Shown in pieces: positions 6,296-8,275 of a DNA stretch of 8,275 bases. The DNA lies in assembly GCA_013696385.1 (NCBI GenBank), contig JACCYR010000194.1, positions 1 through 8,275 of the forward strand, read 5' to 3'. The DNA is from Acidobacteriota bacterium. GTDB lineage: Bacteria; Acidobacteriota; Blastocatellia; Pyrinomonadales; Pyrinomonadaceae. The notes under the pieces are model-generated. The model was not told the DNA's origin and made no database searches. It saw nothing but the letters and a program-made list of their open reading frames with translations. Position 1 is the stretch's first letter. Each line of letters begins with the position of its first letter. The translations under genes and the position numbers were made by a program.

Positions 6296-7888
6296 ATGAA
6301 GTTTTCCACCGCCAAATCTAAACTGCCGTCATTGGCAAATTCGCTTTTAGCAATTCTTTCAACAATTCTTTTAACGCTCGCGTTTCCAGATTTTGATTTA
6401 TGGTTTTTGGCGTGGTTTGCGCTCGTTCCTTTGTTTTATGCAATCGAATGCGAGAAAGAATCATTTATAAAATCGTTTGTTTTAGGTTGGATTTTCGGCA
6501 CTTGTTTCTTTTTCGGCACTTGTTGGTGGCTGACGTTTGCACCGATAACTTACGCGGGTGTTCCTGCGGCAATCGCTTATTTCCTGCTTTTCGGCGCGGC
6601 TTTGATTGTCGGACTTTTTCCCGCAATTTTCAGCGCGATTTTTTCGCTGCTTTTGAAACGTTTTGGAACTTACGCGATTTTTGCCGCACCTTTTCTTTGG
6701 ACGGCGACAGAATTTTTGCGTTTTAATTTGACGGGAAATAATTGGAACGCGATTGGATATTCACAAGCGTTTACAAGTAATTCTATTCAAACAGCGCAAA
6801 TTGGCGGAGTTTATTTGGTCGGATTTTGTCTTCTAGTTTTCAATACGGTTATGGCAGCAATTTTTCTGAGCCTTCTTTGCGCCTTTGCGGGAAATAAATT
6901 TCGCGGAAACCTAAAAGAAAGCAAAAGTATAGCTTTTTTTTCATTATTGATTTTACTATTTTTTCTTCCTTTCACGTTTTTTCCTAATTTTAACTTCAGG
7001 GATAATCCAAGTGAAAAAATAGAAAGTGTAATTATTGCCATTCAGCCAAACGTGCCGATGAGTGGTTTGAAATACGGCGAGTGGGGAAAACTTCGTCAGC
7101 ACCATGTTGAACTTGCCGAAAAAGTATTAAATAACGGACAACGAACAATGGACAACGAACAGCCGACAATTGTAATTTTCCCCGAATCGCCGATGAATTT
7201 TATGTATGAAAGCGACCGTGAATTTCAATCATTTATTAGAGATTTTGCGGTCAGAAATAATGTTTCCGTGCTTTTTAATTCCGCTCAACCGAACACGACA
7301 AGCGATAATTTTTACAATTCAGCCGTAATGATTGACCGGCAAGGAAAAAAAATTGGGCAATATGATAAAATTCATCTCGTGCCGTTTGGCGAATATGTGC
7401 CTGTGCCGGAACCGCTGGCGCAGTTTGTGCCGACGATGGTTGGCAATTTTCAATACGGCGACAAATATAATTTATTGCCGGTTGGCGATGCGAAAGGCGG
7501 AATAATGATTTGTTTCGAGTCGCATTTCCCATCGCTTTCACGCGAATATGTGAGAAATGGCGCAGATGTTTTGATTGAAATGACCAATGACGGATATTTG
7601 GGGGAAACACCTGTTTTGCGGCAGCATCTGGCAAACGCGGTTTTTCGCGCCGTTGAAACAAATCGTCCGGTTTTGCGCGTTACCAATGTCGGCATTACGG
7701 CGTATATCAATGAACGCGGCGAAGTTTTGGATGCGGCAAAGCCATATACGGAAGACACGCGCGTTTGGACAATTTCAAAATCGGGCGGAAACCAGACTTT
7801 TTATGTCAAATACGGCGATTGGTTCGCGTGGCTTTGTTTGATTGTGAGTTTGGCTTTGTTATCAATTTGTTTTTGGAAGAAAAGATAG
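6296..7888 (+). CDS. lnt: Apolipoprotein N-acyltransferase
   Basis: 530-residue inner-membrane enzyme that adds the third acyl chain to the N-terminal cysteine of lipoproteins, using phospholipid as donor. The N-terminal half has several membrane helices (about 12-30, 33-50, 60-80, 86-120, 125-142, 166-196, 210-230), then a nitrilase-fold periplasmic domain and a final helix (about 508-527) ending FWKKR. The catalytic triad is visible: E297 in VIFPES, K358 in YDKIHLVPFGEYVP and C406 in GGIMICFESHFP, with E366 and E408 matching other essential glutamates of the E. coli enzyme. TGNNWNAIGYSQ near 146-157 is also typical. Residues about 281-291 (GQRTMDNEQPT), just before the first catalytic glutamate, are encoded by a heptamer tandem repeat and look like an insertion. 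The start ATG has no Shine-Dalgarno. It is followed after 72 nt by prfB on the same strand. Confidence 0.95.
   Translation: MKFSTAKSKLPSLANSLLAILSTILLTLAFPDFDLWFLAWFALVPLFYAIECEKESFIKSFVLGWIFGTCFFFGTCWWLTFAPITYAGVPAAIAYFLLFGAALIVGLFPAIFSAIFSLLLKRFGTYAIFAAPFLWTATEFLRFNLTGNNWNAIGYSQAFTSNSIQTAQIGGVYLVGFCLLVFNTVMAAIFLSLLCAFAGNKFRGNLKESKSIAFFSLLILLFFLPFTFFPNFNFRDNPSEKIESVIIAIQPNVPMSGLKYGEWGKLRQHHVELAEKVLNNGQRTMDNEQPTIVIFPESPMNFMYESDREFQSFIRDFAVRNNVSVLFNSAQPNTTSDNFYNSAVMIDRQGKKIGQYDKIHLVPFGEYVPVPEPLAQFVPTMVGNFQYGDKYNLLPVGDAKGGIMICFESHFPSLSREYVRNGADVLIEMTNDGYLGETPVLRQHLANAVFRAVETNRPVLRVTNVGITAYINERGEVLDAAKPYTEDTRVWTISKSGGNQTFYVKYGDWFAWLCLIVSLALLSICFWKKR
7136..7170 (+). repeat. Five-copy heptamer run (GRACAAY) inside lnt
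   Basis: Five head-to-tail 7-mers read GGACAAC, GAACAAT, GGACAAC, GAACAGC and CGACAAT, with no gaps. The first four form two near-perfect 14-mers. The array is in the coding frame and adds a polar segment rich in N, Q, D and E to the nitrilase domain of Lnt. Its unit resembles the intergenic heptamers elsewhere in the window in length but not in sequence. Confidence 0.8.
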
Positions 7889-7891
7889 ATA

Positions 7892-7950
7892 GCCGCAAAA
7901 AAGCACAAAAAACACAAAATTATTTTGCATGTTCTGTGCATTTTTGTGGT
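7892..7950. repeat. Imperfect hairpin between lnt and prfB
   Basis: Two 29-base arms, 7892-7920 and 7922-7950, pair at 22 of 29 positions with almost no loop. The left arm is periodic (CCGCAAAAA, AGCACAAAAA, ACACAAAAT). It is related in style to the CGCAAAG units of the hairpin at 831-894. It fills almost the whole 72-nt gap, so it may act as an lnt terminator or mRNA-stability element; it has no classical U-tract. Confidence 0.7.
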
Positions 7951-7955
7951 AATAA
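7947..7955 (+). promoter_or_regulatory. Possible extended -10 for prfB
   Basis: TGG-TAATAA at 7947-7955 lies five bases before the prfB ATG, in the same relative position as the TGC-TAAAAT element before lnt. A TTGCAT (7925-7930) is a weak -35 candidate at a spacing of 19. No Shine-Dalgarno is visible, so either leaderless translation or readthrough from lnt is possible. It overlaps the end of the hairpin arm. Confidence 0.3.
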
Positions 7956-7960
7956 AAATT

Positions 7961-8275
7961 ATGGAATTATTAGATTTACAAACAAAATACGAAAAAATCC
8001 GCGAAAAAGTCGCTCAACTTGCGAGGTTTCTTTGACGCGCCGACAAAACGCGCCCGACTCGAAACATTGGAAAGGCAAATCTCCACGCCCAATTTTTGGG
8101 ATGATTCGGAAAAGGCGCAGAAAATCGTGCAGGAAAGAAGTCGCATTGAACGCGCTTTGGAAGGTCAGGAAAAATTTGAAACTGCTGTTTCTGATGCTGA
8201 AGTGTTGTTTGAATTTGCTGAAACGGACAACGATTCTGCCAATGAGTTAAACGGTTTAATTGTTAATCTCGAAAC
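7961..8275 (+). CDS. prfB: Peptide chain release factor 2, with programmed +1 frameshift; 3' end beyond window
   Basis: RF2 recognises UGA and UAA stop codons and triggers peptide release on the ribosome. The first frame, from ATG 7961, encodes 24 residues (MELLDLQTKYEKIREK, then VAQLARFL) and stops at TGA 8033-8035. Skipping T8033 continues in the +1 frame as DAPTKRARLETLERQIS, then PNFWDDSEKAQKIVQERSR, which is the typical RF2 domain 1. The joined LARFLDAPTKRARLE matches the E. coli RF2 region LRGYLDYDAKKERLE. About 104 residues of the mature protein are visible; the GGQ and SPF motifs lie beyond the window. The coding sequence is therefore 7961-8032 joined to 8034-8275. Expression should be autoregulated: low RF2 favours frameshifting at its own UGA. 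Confidence 0.95.
8023..8036 (+). promoter_or_regulatory. RF2 programmed +1 frameshift signal
   Basis: GAGG (8023-8026) is an internal Shine-Dalgarno-like sequence. Three bases (TTT) separate it from the slippery codon CTT (8030-8032), which is followed by TGA and then C. In E. coli prfB the arrangement AGGGGG-TAT-CTT-TGA-C has the same three-base spacing. The CUU-decoding tRNA slips onto UUU and translation resumes at GAC. Confidence 0.95.

Noticed and set aside
8021..8040. Frameshift or nonsense mutation making prfB a pseudogene
   Set aside because: The stop sits exactly in the known RF2 frameshift signal with correct spacing, so it is programmed, not damage.
7765..8250. A 161-codon plus-strand ORF spanning the end of lnt and the start of prfB
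   Set aside because: It is in a different frame from both lnt and the two prfB frames and crosses a repeat hairpin; its translation is low-complexity and unlike any family.

Overview
The window holds four protein-coding genes of housekeeping type, the start of a fifth, one tRNA gene and an intergenic stretch that probably encodes a structured RNA. Base composition is moderate, coding is dense, and spacers carry short-period repeats. Several gene types (a bacterial deoxyhypusine-synthase-like protein, a secreted TolB-like/TPR protein, a proofreading-dead DNA polymerase I) together suggest a Gram-negative, possibly Acidobacteriota (Blastocatellia-like) genome. That placement is inference from gene content and repeat style. 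The apolipoprotein N-acyltransferase supports an organism that makes triacylated lipoproteins. Nothing points to a phage, plasmid or insertion sequence.

Layout: 1-768 (+) is the 3' part of a deoxyhypusine-synthase-family gene. It converges on polA (minus strand, 929-3643), and the 160-nt gap between them holds nested inverted repeats. A divergent spacer (3644-3898) carries the polA promoter, a large hairpin of GGTAAAT heptamers and a strong promoter for tRNA-Glu(TTC) at 3899-3974. The tRNA is followed by an intrinsic terminator, then by a secreted TPR protein (4058-5806). The 489-nt spacer 5807-6295 holds another heptamer hairpin, a foldable region at about 5999-6134 and a very strong terminator hairpin at 6135-6162. 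Next come lnt (6296-7888), a fourth repeat hairpin, and the start of prfB (7961 to the window end). prfB has the classical programmed +1 frameshift site CTT TGA C with a Shine-Dalgarno-like GAGG placed three bases upstream.

The genes do not form one pathway: they cover replication/repair (polA), translation (tRNA-Glu, RF2), envelope lipoprotein maturation (lnt), a periplasmic or outer-membrane-associated TPR protein, and a DHS-family enzyme of uncertain substrate. The most notable shared pattern is in the spacers. Four of them carry an imperfect hairpin whose arms are built of short tandem repeats (7 nt, or about 9-10 nt), each with a different unit. A fifth heptamer run lies in frame inside lnt. 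A second pattern is an extended -10 element (TGn-TAAAAT or similar) immediately upstream of polA, lnt and prfB, so that lnt and prfB may be transcribed as leaderless or nearly leaderless mRNAs.
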